Assembly (NCBI GenBank): GCA_009861545.1
Contig: VXME01000019.1
Span: forward strand, 1 to 35,291
Reading direction: 5' to 3'
DNA: 35,291 nucleotides
DNA from: Acidobacteriota bacterium
GTDB lineage: Bacteria > Acidobacteriota > Vicinamibacteria > Vicinamibacterales > UBA8438
The notes under the pieces were generated by a model that was not told where the DNA came from, did no database searches, and was given only the letters and a program-made list of their open reading frames with translations. Shown here one piece after another: positions 18,127-24,760 of this stretch; positions within the stretch are counted from its first letter, which is position 1, and every line of letters begins with the position of its first letter. The translations under genes were made by a program, and so were the position numbers.

Positions 18127-18788
18127 GATCGTTCCGGGCGAAGTACCCGAGTACTCCGTACTGGCCGTGGTCGCCGGCAATCGCGAGAGGCGACGACGTG
18201 CACCGAAACCCGGCCCGATTCCTGGAGGACGCGGTCGTGGTGACGGAGAAGCTCGACGGCGGCAACACGTTGCTGCACGACGGCAAGGTCTACGCGCGCA
18301 GCGTGTCCGCGCCGTCAGACGGCAAGTGGATGGCCATGGTGAAGAAACACCATGCCTGGAAGGTACGGGAGCCCGACGTCTATCTCTACGGCGAGGACAT
18401 CTACGGGGTGCACAGCATCGCCTACGAACCCGTGGCCGAGGACAGGACGTTCCATGCCTTCGCGATTCGGGCCGGCGACGGCGCATTTGGGGCCTTTCCC
18501 GATCTCGAGGCGTATGCGAACCGGCATGATGTTCCCGTCGTGCCGGTCTTGTTCCGCGGCCGTTTCCGGTCGGTGGAGGAGATACGGGACTTCATCGCAC
18601 GCGCTCACGAGTCGCCGTCCGTGCTGGGCGGCGAGCGGGAGGGCGTCGTGTTGCGGCTGGAGCGCGGGTTTCCGGCGGCGGAGTTCCAGGACAACGTCTG
18701 CAAGAGCGTTCGCGTCGGTCACGTGCAGACGGACGAGCACTGGACGAGGAATTGGAGGCCATGCAGGATCCAACGTCGTGCGGGGTGA
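18123..18788 (+). CDS. RNA ligase family protein (nucleotidyltransferase superfamily)
   Basis: 221 residues that seal nicked or cleaved RNA through an enzyme-AMP intermediate. Motif I is K43-L-D45-G in VVTEKLDGGNT, where K43 is the adenylated lysine. The motif III region is YLYGEDIYGVHSIAY, motif IV EREGVVLRLE (about 169-178), and motif V has K194 in DNVCKSVRV. The opening YPSTPYWPWSP and the ending HVQTDEHW match a stand-alone bacterial RNA ligase subfamily (PF09414-like). No kinase/phosphatase partner is adjacent. ATG 18123 overlaps the upstream stop. Neighbours are ribonuclease-type toxins, which makes RNA repair after self-cleavage plausible (inference). Confidence 0.87.
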   Translation: MRSFRAKYPSTPYWPWSPAIARGDDVHRNPARFLEDAVVVTEKLDGGNTLLHDGKVYARSVSAPSDGKWMAMVKKHHAWKVREPDVYLYGEDIYGVHSIAYEPVAEDRTFHAFAIRAGDGAFGAFPDLEAYANRHDVPVVPVLFRGRFRSVEEIRDFIARAHESPSVLGGEREGVVLRLERGFPAAEFQDNVCKSVRVGHVQTDEHWTRNWRPCRIQRRAG

Positions 18789-18921
18789 CAGCAGTGTCGG
18801 GCTGAACACGCTCGCCCGGCTCGTCGAGTGCGCCTCCACGTAGGGCGCTCCCAGTCCTGCGCCAGTTCCTTTTCAAGGCCGCCTGCGCATCATCCCAAGG
18901 GTGGGGATGTATGGGCATCGC

Positions 18922-19149
18922 TTAGAGAGATCGAGATCGGGTCGGCTCGTACCGCTCGACAGCGAGCTTGCTCGCCCGGGCGCGCATGCGCGCGGCGTCG
19001 TGCCAGGCCTGCATCCGGAGCAGCATGTCCATGTCGAGAACGGCGAACAGGTGGCGATCACCCGCTACGGTAAGTCCTCGCTGCGATTCGAGAAGGCCGT
19101 TGGTGACGACCTGGGCAGTGGCGGCGCTTGGCTGCGGCTTGGCCCTCAT
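18922..19149 (-). CDS. Third gene coupled to the HigBA-type operon, unknown
   Basis: 75 residues, not recognised. The ATG at 19149 overlaps the stop of the antitoxin gene (ATGA), so it would be translated by coupling as the third cistron. The middle, RHLFAVLDMDMLLRMQAWHDAARMRARASK, looks like one amphipathic helix rich in Met and Arg. No Cys or membrane segment. It could be an accessory (chaperone-like) protein of the module or simply a read-on frame in GC-rich DNA. An overlapping frame on the other strand (18901-19158) is less plausible. Confidence 0.4.
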   Translation of the reverse strand: MRAKPQPSAATAQVVTNGLLESQRGLTVAGDRHLFAVLDMDMLLRMQAWHDAARMRARASKLAVERYEPTRSRSL

Positions 19150-19457
19150 GCGGCGTGACGGCCGTCGGGACCACCGAGCTTGGCCAGACTCAGCCGCAGC
19201 CGGAGCGGCTTCAGCAGCCGGTTCAACGTGGCCTGGGTCTGGTTGTGCCGCGGGTGAATCGCTCGGAGCACGTTCGGACCCGCCATCTGCGCCTGCTCGG
19301 CGAACTCCTTGACGCCCATCGCCCGAATCACCTTCCCGAGGGCGGTCTGGATCGGGACGCCCTCGTCCATGGCCGCGAGGAGGAAATCGCGCGCGAACTC
19401 GGGGTCGCGAAGGTCCTGCGCCAGTCCCTCGTTCCAGTCTCGGCTGCGTCGTGCCAT
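19146..19457 (-). CDS. HigA-like antitoxin (addiction module antidote)
   Basis: 103 residues. DLRDPEFARDFLLAAMDEGVPIQTALGKVIRAMGVKEFAEQAQM followed by NQTQATLNRLLKPLRLRLSLAKL matches the 'probable addiction module antidote' family, with a helix-turn-helix near 45-80. It neutralises the upstream RelE/HigB toxin and represses the operon. It starts one base after the toxin stop. The toxin-first order is typical of HigBA. The likely operator is the palindrome at 19800-19813. Confidence 0.85.
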   Translation of the reverse strand: MARRSRDWNEGLAQDLRDPEFARDFLLAAMDEGVPIQTALGKVIRAMGVKEFAEQAQMAGPNVLRAIHPRHNQTQATLNRLLKPLRLRLSLAKLGGPDGRHAA

Positions 19458-19458
19458 G

Positions 19459-19779
19459 TCACGTCCTCTGCAAGTAGTCTCGCCAGTAGTCCTGAGCGCG
19501 GCGAATGTCCTTCCGCTGCGACGCCTTCGTCCCGCCGGCGAGGAGCAGCACGAGCGATGCGCCGTCTCGGGCGAAGTAGATCCGGTAACCGGAGCCGGTC
19601 ATGACGCGCGCCTCAAGGGCGCCGGCTCCCACGCTCTTGTGGTCGCCGAGGTTCCCGGCCTCGAAGCGAAGCACGCGCGCCTGGATCCGGGCCCTGACTG
19701 AGCGGTCGAGCGTCCCCAACCATCTGCGGAACGGGCTCTCTCCGTCGGCAGTCTGGTACTCACGGACGTTCAGCGGCAT
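19459..19779 (-). CDS. RelE/HigB-type toxin (addiction module killer)
   Basis: 106 residues, the usual size. The RelE-fold pattern is visible: an N-terminal strand (LNVREYQT), helices SPFRRWLGTLDRSVRARIQARVLRFE, then basic strands ALEARVMTGSGYRIYFARDG and LVLLLAGGTKASQRKDIRRAQDYWRDYL. The family members cleave mRNA at the ribosome; the basic RI-Y-F and K-x2-Q-x-KDI elements are conserved. First gene of a two- or three-gene operon on the minus strand. It appears intact. Confidence 0.88.
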   Translation of the reverse strand: MPLNVREYQTADGESPFRRWLGTLDRSVRARIQARVLRFEAGNLGDHKSVGAGALEARVMTGSGYRIYFARDGASLVLLLAGGTKASQRKDIRRAQDYWRDYLQRT

Positions 19780-19799
19780 CGCGGACCACTGAGCACATA

Positions 19800-19813
19800 T
19801 ATCACAAATGATA
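19800..19813. promoter_or_regulatory. Operator palindrome of the HigBA-type operon
   Basis: TATCA-CAAA-TGATA, perfect 5-bp arms, lies 21 bases upstream of the toxin ATG (19779) in an AT-rich pocket. On the minus strand GATATA/TATATG next to it can act as a -10. Binding by the HigA-like helix-turn-helix would occlude the promoter. Confidence 0.55.
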
Positions 19814-19938
19814 ATTCACGCGGCCGGGAACGCCGGACCGCTATCCCCGCCCGCGTCACCCGGGGCGACAGCGCTCTGTAGCGGCGCCTGATCGCATCCT
19901 CGCGCCGAACAGCCACGCGTGGTACTCTGCCGGGTCGC

Positions 19939-20510
19939 AACAAGTCGGTTCAGGAGCAGGATCGCGGCGACGGCTGCAAGAGCTACACGGTCCGGTTCCT
20001 CGACTTCGATCACCCCGATCGCAACGAGTGGATCGTCACCTGGTAGTACAGGGTGCTCGGGTCGAAGAAGCACGTCATCCCCGACGTCGTCGTGTTTGTC
20101 AACGGCCTTCCGCTTGTGGTCATCGAGTGCAAGAGTCCGACCATCGGCGCCGCCTGGAAGGCCGAAGCGGTCAAGCAGCTCCGCCGCTACCAGGAAGCCG
20201 ACACGACCTGGAAGGACCGGAGCTCGACGCACGCGGGTTCGCCATCTACGGCTTGCTGGAGAAGCAGCGTCCGCGAAAGGCGAAGGAAAGGACCGTCACG
20301 TAGGACGTCGCCAACCGGGGCCTGGCCTCGCTGATCGACGAGGCCGTCACGCCGTTCACCGATCTCGTCGACTGGCAGCAGAAGGACGACGTGCAGCGGC
20401 AGATGCGCAGTCAGATCAAGCGTCGGCTACGCGCCGGCGGCATCGAACACGACGTGGTCGAGTCTCTGGCCGCCGACATCGTGGACCTCGCCAAGGTGCG
20501 GACCGATTGA
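19939..20510 (+). pseudogene. hsdR: Decayed type I restriction endonuclease subunit R (hsdR remnant)
   Basis: Two ends of HsdR are joined. The N-terminal nuclease part reads VRFLDFDHPDRNEWIVTW-stop-YRVLGSKKH, then PDVVVFVNGLPLVVIECKSP, keeping the PD...ExK catalytic pattern, then KQLRRYQEAD. A TAG at 20044-20046 replaces a codon expected to be Gln. Near 20220 the frame shifts to the C-terminal region (LDARGFAIYGLLEKQ, a TAG at 20301, then ...VTPFTDLVDWQQKDDVQ, RQIKRR-like helices and AADIVDLAKVRTD). The whole helicase motor is missing. No hsdM or hsdS is present. The stop overlaps the metallopeptidase ATG, an arrangement common after intact hsdR. Confidence 0.75.
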
Positions 20511-21181
20511 TGACCGGCGACCTGGAGACCTCCGCGATCACCTGGGGCGGCACGCGCCTGCCGTACGCCATTCGGCGCAGCGCCCGGCGGAAGAAAACGG
20601 TGGCGGTCACCGTGGACCCGGCGGGCGACGTGCTGCTCGTGGCCCCGGAGAGCTTCTCGACCAGCCGGCTGGATGCGGTCGTGCGCCGGAAGGCGGCCTG
20701 GATCGTCCGGCGCCGCCGGCATGTCCAATCGCACGACCCGCCGCCGTCGTCGCGGGAGTTCGTCAGCGGCGAGAGCGTCCAGTATCTCGGGCGGCACTAT
20801 CGCCTCAAGGTGCATTCGAACGAGGCCGGGCACGCGAAGCTGCGCGGCGGCTGGCTGCATGTACCCGCGCCGGCGGGAGCGCAAAAGACGGCGCACGTTC
20901 GGGGCAACCTCGTGTCCTGGTTCCGCCGTCACGCGGCCGAGCGGCTACCGGAGCGGGTCGAGGTTTGGCGAGCGAAGGTCGGCGTCGCGATGCCCCGCGT
21001 CGTCATCGCCGATCAGCAGAAGCGGTGGGGCAGTTGCGACCATGGCGGCACCATCCGGCTGAATTGGCGCATCATCCAGGCGCCGATGCGCCTGGTCGAC
21101 TACGTCGTCGTCCACGAGTTGGTGCACTTGCGCTACCGCGGACACGGCCGCGACTACTGGCAGGCACTTGGGAGGGGGTGA
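20510..21181 (+). CDS. YgjP/SprT-like M48-type metallopeptidase, C-terminus frameshifted
   Basis: 223 residues. A DUF45/WLM zinc metallopeptidase: RRSARRKKTVAVTVDP, then QQKRWGSCDHGGTIRLNWRI, then H202-E203-L-V-H206 in VVHELVHLRYRGHGRDYW. The family is common downstream of type I restriction genes and its role there is unknown. The frame stops at LGRG in a G run (gggaggggg, near 21168-21178). The expected tail MPDHERRREDLRQRG continues in the neighbouring frame to 21243, so one base is missing or two are extra. The catalytic core is complete, and the protein could still be active if the shift is a sequencing error. Confidence 0.85.
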   Translation: MTGDLETSAITWGGTRLPYAIRRSARRKKTVAVTVDPAGDVLLVAPESFSTSRLDAVVRRKAAWIVRRRRHVQSHDPPPSSREFVSGESVQYLGRHYRLKVHSNEAGHAKLRGGWLHVPAPAGAQKTAHVRGNLVSWFRRHAAERLPERVEVWRAKVGVAMPRVVIADQQKRWGSCDHGGTIRLNWRIIQAPMRLVDYVVVHELVHLRYRGHGRDYWQALGRG

Positions 21182-21266
21182 TGCCCGACCACGAGCGGCG
21201 CCGGGAGGACCTGCGGCAGCGGGGTGTTGGGCTGGCTTGGTAGCGGCACGGTGTCGCGGGGCCGGG

Positions 21267-22022
21267 TCATGGCGCCGTCAGGCGCCTCCTCAGAACACGC
21301 AGTCCCCGTGCCAGCGTGCGCTTGTCCATGATGCCGAGCGCCTCCACGCAGCGCCGGCGGCGGGTCCGATCCCCGAATCGTGAAAGGCCGGCGTCGAGCT
21401 CCCGCACCACCACGGCGCCGTACGCCGATTCGGCGGCCTCCATCGCGGGGGCCCAGGATTCAGCCGGCCAGCTCGCGGCCATGAAGGCGAGGTCTACGAG
21501 ATCGCGGGCGTGCGTGGAGTCGTCCAGTCCCCGGTCGGCGTGCGCGAGCAGCTTCTCCGCGATGCAGGAGGTCTGGTCGAGTGCCTCCACCGGGAACAGC
21601 CCGGGGGCGGCGCCGGACAGAGACAGGCGTCCTTCGAAAACGATCTCGAACTTCACCGGTTCACCGTCCACGCGGAGGAACGTCCGTATGCCGTACATGT
21701 CACGGCGGACGTCCCGGATCAGGTCGTAGTCGTCGGTGAAGATCTCGCCGAGCGAGCGTGCGGTGACGGTGTTTCGCAGCAGCCGATAGCCCGAGCGGTC
21801 CGAGCAGAGGAAGTCGACGTCGACGGATTCGCGAAACTCGTCCAGCTCCATCACGATCCGGGTGCCGCCGCCGAAGTAGCAGTGGGCCGAAGCGAGCAAC
21901 GTCCGGTTCAGAGAGGCGAGCACCCGGGCGACGAGCCGATGCCACGGACGGCGGAATGGGGCTGCGCCGATCGCGCCGGGCGGCGGTGCGGCGAATCCGC
22001 CGGCCGCGCCGCGCTCAGGCAT
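21267..22022 (-). CDS. AbiEii/AbiGii-type nucleotidyltransferase toxin
   Basis: 251 residues. The signature is HCYFGGGTRIVMELDEFRES followed by VDVDF, giving GG and D-V-D metal ligands of the DNA polymerase beta fold. A middle region (RVDGEPVKFEIVFEG) and the TSCIAEKLLAHADRGLDDSTHARDL block, typical of the AbiEii family, follow. The best known relative is a GTP-dependent nucleotidyltransferase toxin of type IV abortive infection systems; MenT-type relatives add nucleotides to tRNA acceptor ends. The ATG overlaps the preceding gene by eight bases, so they form an operon. The partner is not AbiEi-like. Confidence 0.85.
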   Translation of the reverse strand: MPERGAAGGFAAPPPGAIGAAPFRRPWHRLVARVLASLNRTLLASAHCYFGGGTRIVMELDEFRESVDVDFLCSDRSGYRLLRNTVTARSLGEIFTDDYDLIRDVRRDMYGIRTFLRVDGEPVKFEIVFEGRLSLSGAAPGLFPVEALDQTSCIAEKLLAHADRGLDDSTHARDLVDLAFMAASWPAESWAPAMEAAESAYGAVVVRELDAGLSRFGDRTRRRRCVEALGIMDKRTLARGLRVLRRRLTAP

Positions 22023-22392
22023 TGATCAGCCCGTTGCCGAATTCCCGCGCCAGGTCGTCGATCAGCATGCGTTCCCGCTTGGGGGCGCCGGCAAGGTCGA
22101 CGAAGCGCCAGTTGCGTTCGTAGAGCGCGAATGCGTCGCGGCGGGTGATGTACCGTATGCGGCGGTTCCAGCACAGCAGCTTGAGAGCCGGATAGTCGTC
22201 GACGAGCAGCAACTCGCGCCGCAGGAAGGCGTGCAGCCTGTCGACGAACGCGGCCTCGCGCATGCCGGCCTTGAGGCGCTCGCAGAGCTCGGCGGGCAGC
22301 TTGAGTTGATACAGCCTCCAGCCGTCGATGCGGTCGCGTTGCCGCTGCCGCCGTTTCGCGGTACGAACCTGCTCCGCCCGCCGCGTGTCCAT
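22015..22392 (-). CDS. Partner of the AbiEii-type protein (putative antitoxin)
   Basis: 125 residues, strongly basic at the start (RRAEQVRTAKRRQRQRDRIDGW) followed by LYQLKLPAELCERLKAGMRE. This beginning looks like a ribbon-helix-helix DNA-binding segment. The second half (LLCWNRRIRYITRRDAFALYERNWRFVD) recurs in small proteins encoded before AbiEii-like genes, to my memory without a characterised function. It is the first gene of the operon and has a 16-bp imperfect palindrome 34 bases before its ATG, consistent with a self-repressing antitoxin (inference). Confidence 0.7.
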   Translation of the reverse strand: MDTRRAEQVRTAKRRQRQRDRIDGWRLYQLKLPAELCERLKAGMREAAFVDRLHAFLRRELLLVDDYPALKLLCWNRRIRYITRRDAFALYERNWRFVDLAGAPKRERMLIDDLAREFGNGLINA

Positions 22393-22425
22393 CTGTTTGC
22401 TTTCCGCTCAGATGTCGAGAAAGCC

Positions 22426-22443
22426 TGATGTCATGTCATCATA
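22426..22443 (-). promoter_or_regulatory. Promoter/operator of the AbiEii-type operon
   Basis: TGATG-TCATGT-CATCA (22426-22441) is a palindrome with 5-bp arms. On the minus strand TATGAT (22443-22438) is a good -10 that overlaps it. Overlap of operator and -10 suggests autoregulation. Confidence 0.45.
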
Positions 22444-22567
22444 TCACCCTGAGGAGTTTGTCTCCGGCTCCGTCCTCGGCCGCGGCGACGGCGGAGCCCG
22501 AAGGTGTACCACATCGGGACTGATCGACGCGTCGGAAGACCCCGCTCGGGCGGGGAAGCATGTCGCA

Positions 22568-22573
22568 TAGAAT
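22568..22573 (+). promoter_or_regulatory. -10 box of the DUF6036-type module, probably leaderless
   Basis: TAGAAT ends seven bases before the ATG at 22581 and no Shine-Dalgarno exists, so transcription probably begins at or next to the start codon. Confidence 0.4.
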
Positions 22574-22580
22574 GGCGGCA

Positions 22581-23054
22581 ATGACGCAGCAGCCGCGCCG
22601 GGGGCGTGCTCGGATGCGCGACTACGCTCAAGCCGTCGTGGAGGGATGGACCGAGGGCGAACTGCTGCGGCTGCACCTGCACGAGCTGCCGCGCTCCCTG
22701 ATGGACCTGTCGGACGCAGAGCGCAACGCCCTGCTGCGCGAACGGCCTCCGCTGACCGGCACGCCGTGGGACCAGCTTCTGGCGGCGACCGTCGAGCACG
22801 TGTGCGAGTTGCACGGCCTGACGGCGCCGGCGTGGAGCCAGGAACAGGAGCGGTTCCGGAGCGTGCCGCACGTCTTCACCTCGGGGCGGGCGATGATGAT
22901 GCAGACGACGGCCTACGCGCCGGCGGCGTTCATCCGGCACGGCGCCCTCGCCGATCCGACCAGCCTGGACGCACGAGGGGGGGAACGGCATGTCTGGGTC
23001 CCTGGATCGCAGCCGTATCACGAGGCTCTTCGGCGAGCTGTCCGAAGAGCTTGA
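22581..23054 (+). CDS. Upstream partner of DUF6036-type nucleotidyltransferase (putative antitoxin)
   Basis: 157 residues from ATG 22581; ATGs at 22560 and 22572 are alternatives. An Arg-rich N-terminus is followed by DYAQAVVEGWTEGELLRLHL and a helical body (DLSDAERNALLRERPPLTGTPWDQLLAATVEHVCELH). The C-terminal pattern WSQEQERFRSVPHVF...AYAPAAFIRHGALADPTSLDARGG is typical of proteins paired with DUF6036 nucleotidyltransferases. Its last 65 bases overlap the next gene in another frame, starting at a seven-G run (near 22977-22983), so the natural stop may have been lost. It probably binds and restrains the enzyme, as in toxin-antitoxin pairs (inference). Confidence 0.65.
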   Translation: MTQQPRRGRARMRDYAQAVVEGWTEGELLRLHLHELPRSLMDLSDAERNALLRERPPLTGTPWDQLLAATVEHVCELHGLTAPAWSQEQERFRSVPHVFTSGRAMMMQTTAYAPAAFIRHGALADPTSLDARGGERHVWVPGSQPYHEALRRAVRRA

Positions 23055-24066
23055 GCGCAAGCGCGTACGCGGCCACGTCTACGTGGTCGGGGGGGCGGCG
23101 CTCATCGCGGGATTCGGCAGAGACCGGTCGACCAACGACGTCGACGGCCGCATTGCCGAGGCAAAGGCCGAGGTGCTGGCCGCCGCTGCCCGGGTCGGGC
23201 GCCGGAACGGACTGCCCGAGGACTGGCTGAACGAGAAGGCGGCGCTGTTCCTGCCGGAGACCGCCGACGAGCGGGCGGTGACGATGTTCAACAGCCCCGG
23301 GCTGGTGGTGACCGGAGCGTCCGCCGAGCACCTGCTTGCAATGAAGATGCTCGCCGGGCGCGACGTCGACATGGACGACATCGCCCACCTGGGAAACGTG
23401 CTGCGGATCAGCACGGGCCGCGCGGCCGAGCGCATCTACGAGACCGTCTACCCGGGCATGCCGCTGCCTGGCACCACCCGCCAGCGGGTGGCCGACGCGC
23501 TGGCCGACGCGCGTGCCAAGCGCGGCGAAGCCCCGGCGCTGCTGCGCCTGCGGTCGGCGGGCCGGCTTGAAGGCAAGGGCACCGAGGGCCGGAGGTACGA
23601 CGCGATCGAGCGGCAGGACGCCGTGGGGCGAACCGTGGTCGAGCTCAGCGTGAGCGACCCGGCGGCGGACGCGGGGGAGGATGCCGCGAGCGGCAGGCCG
23701 CTGGGAGCCGCTGCCGATCCGATCCGAACGGTGGAAGAAGCCGCGAGGCTTGCCACCGAGTACGAGATGGCCGCCGAGGGAAGAGCCGGCGGCGACACGA
23801 GGCCCGCGATCGTGCTGAGACCAATCGAAGTGTTCGAGGCCGAGGGGGAGCGCAACCGCCGCTACGAGGCCCGCTGGGTCGGCGCGGGCGGCACGGACCG
23901 GCGGCTGGAGGTGAGCGTCATCGACCCTGCGGCCGCCGAAGACGACGGAACGGCACGCCGGCGGCCTGTGCCGACGTCGAGGGGCGAGGGGGTCGGACAC
24001 TCCATCGCCGAGGCCGAAGCCGCCATCAACCGCTACGAACAGAAGGCCGCGGCCTCACGACGCTAG
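22990..24066 (+). CDS. DUF6036-type nucleotidyltransferase with duplicated C-terminal domain
   Basis: 358 residues. The N-terminal ~170 residues match stand-alone DUF6036 nucleotidyltransferases: SRITRLFGELSEEL, YVVGGAALIAGFG...STNDVDGRI with GG and D-V-D, LPEDWLNEKA, and HLLAMKMLAGRDVDMDDIAHL. Family members usually end about there. Here a tail of about 160 residues contains two similar units, near 201-260 (RRYDAIERQDAVGRTVVELSVSDPAA...) and 290-354 (RRYEARWVGAGGTDRRLEVSVIDPAA...), each ending in a helix (EEAARLATEYE / AEAAINRYE). The tail is not recognised. The enzyme is a likely toxin; it overlaps its partner gene. Confidence 0.75.
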   Translation: MSGSLDRSRITRLFGELSEELERKRVRGHVYVVGGAALIAGFGRDRSTNDVDGRIAEAKAEVLAAAARVGRRNGLPEDWLNEKAALFLPETADERAVTMFNSPGLVVTGASAEHLLAMKMLAGRDVDMDDIAHLGNVLRISTGRAAERIYETVYPGMPLPGTTRQRVADALADARAKRGEAPALLRLRSAGRLEGKGTEGRRYDAIERQDAVGRTVVELSVSDPAADAGEDAASGRPLGAAADPIRTVEEAARLATEYEMAAEGRAGGDTRPAIVLRPIEVFEAEGERNRRYEARWVGAGGTDRRLEVSVIDPAAAEDDGTARRRPVPTSRGEGVGHSIAEAEAAINRYEQKAAASRR

Positions 24067-24113
24067 TGCCCGAACCGCCCGGATCGACAAGGATGCAGCA
24101 TACCGGTCGTGTC

Positions 24114-24365
24114 GTGACCGTCAGCGTTCACGAAGCCAAGACGCATCTCTCCCGGTTGCTGCAGCAGATTGCCGCCGGAGAAGACGTCATCATCACAAGG
24201 TCGGGCCAGCCGGTGGCGCGGCTCGTGCCGATTGACGAGACTCGGCCCGTGTTCGGGATCGACGAGGGGCGTTTCGTCGTCCCCGACGACTTCGACGATC
24301 CGCTCGACGAGGAGTTGCTGCGCGCGTTCGAAGGGCGTACCGCTGGACGGGATTCCCGAGAATAG
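24114..24365 (+). CDS. Phd/YefM-type antitoxin (toxin partner truncated)
   Basis: 83 residues: VSVHEAKTHLSRLLQQIAAG followed by EDVIITRSGQPVARLVPI is a textbook Phd/YefM N-terminal DNA-binding fold, and the acidic tail DEGRFVVPDDFDDPLDEELLRAFEG is the toxin-binding part. GTG 24114 starts the conserved region; an ATG at 24093 and a GTG at 24066 lie in frame upstream. It seems intact, yet the PIN toxin that should follow has lost its N-terminal half, leaving an orphan antitoxin that might still repress its promoter or counter a related toxin. Confidence 0.85.
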   Translation: MTVSVHEAKTHLSRLLQQIAAGEDVIITRSGQPVARLVPIDETRPVFGIDEGRFVVPDDFDDPLDEELLRAFEGRTAGRDSRE

Positions 24366-24541
24366 CGTTCCGGGAGCTACCCATCACGCATGCCCACGCG
24401 CTCGCGGTCGGCGTGCTGCCGCCTCACCATCGTGATCGGTTCGACCGCGTGCTGGTTGCCCAAGCGCGGATCGAGGGCTTGACGTTGGTCACCGCCGACT
24501 CGACGTTCGCCCACTACGATGTCCGTCTCATCCGGGTCTGA
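24362..24541 (+). pseudogene. C-terminal remnant of a PIN-domain (VapC) toxin
   Basis: 60 codons in a frame overlapping the antitoxin stop read FRELPITHAHALAVGVLPPH, HRDRFDRVLVAQARIEGL, then TLVTADSTFAHYDVRLIRV. This is the C-terminal half of a VapC-type PIN protein, keeping the FDR and TAD acidic positions. The N-terminal ~70 residues with the LLDTH strand and first Glu are absent and no start codon is available. The deletion joins the antitoxin end directly to mid-toxin, so the toxin is dead. Confidence 0.8.
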
Positions 24542-24701
24542 GCGATCGTCGGCCCGTCCGTGCTCGGCGTCTGGTCTGCTCGATGGCGCCGACCCTCCGG
24601 TCGGACCGCCGAATCAGTGGCGACGCATTCGGCATCGCCGCGAGCGGGCGCGAGCCGGAAGCGGGTCGTGCCGGTCCGGCTCAAGCCGCCCGGGGTTCGG
24701 A

Positions 24702-24707
24702 TACGAT
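24702..24707 (+). promoter_or_regulatory. Possible -10 box of the DUF559/wHTH/HerA operon
   Basis: TACGAT lies eight bases before an in-frame GTG (24716) of the DUF559 gene. No -35 match and no Shine-Dalgarno are evident. It fits the leaderless pattern seen at other genes in the window. Confidence 0.3.
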
Positions 24708-24760
24708 CCGCCCTCGTGCCTGCGGATGACGGTCGTGACCCCGTTCTGAGTGGTTCGCAG

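Noticed and set aside
18901-19158. Plus-strand 85-codon frame opposite the third gene of the HigBA operon
   Set aside because: No start signal or conserved pattern; the minus-strand frame is coupled to the antitoxin and fits better.
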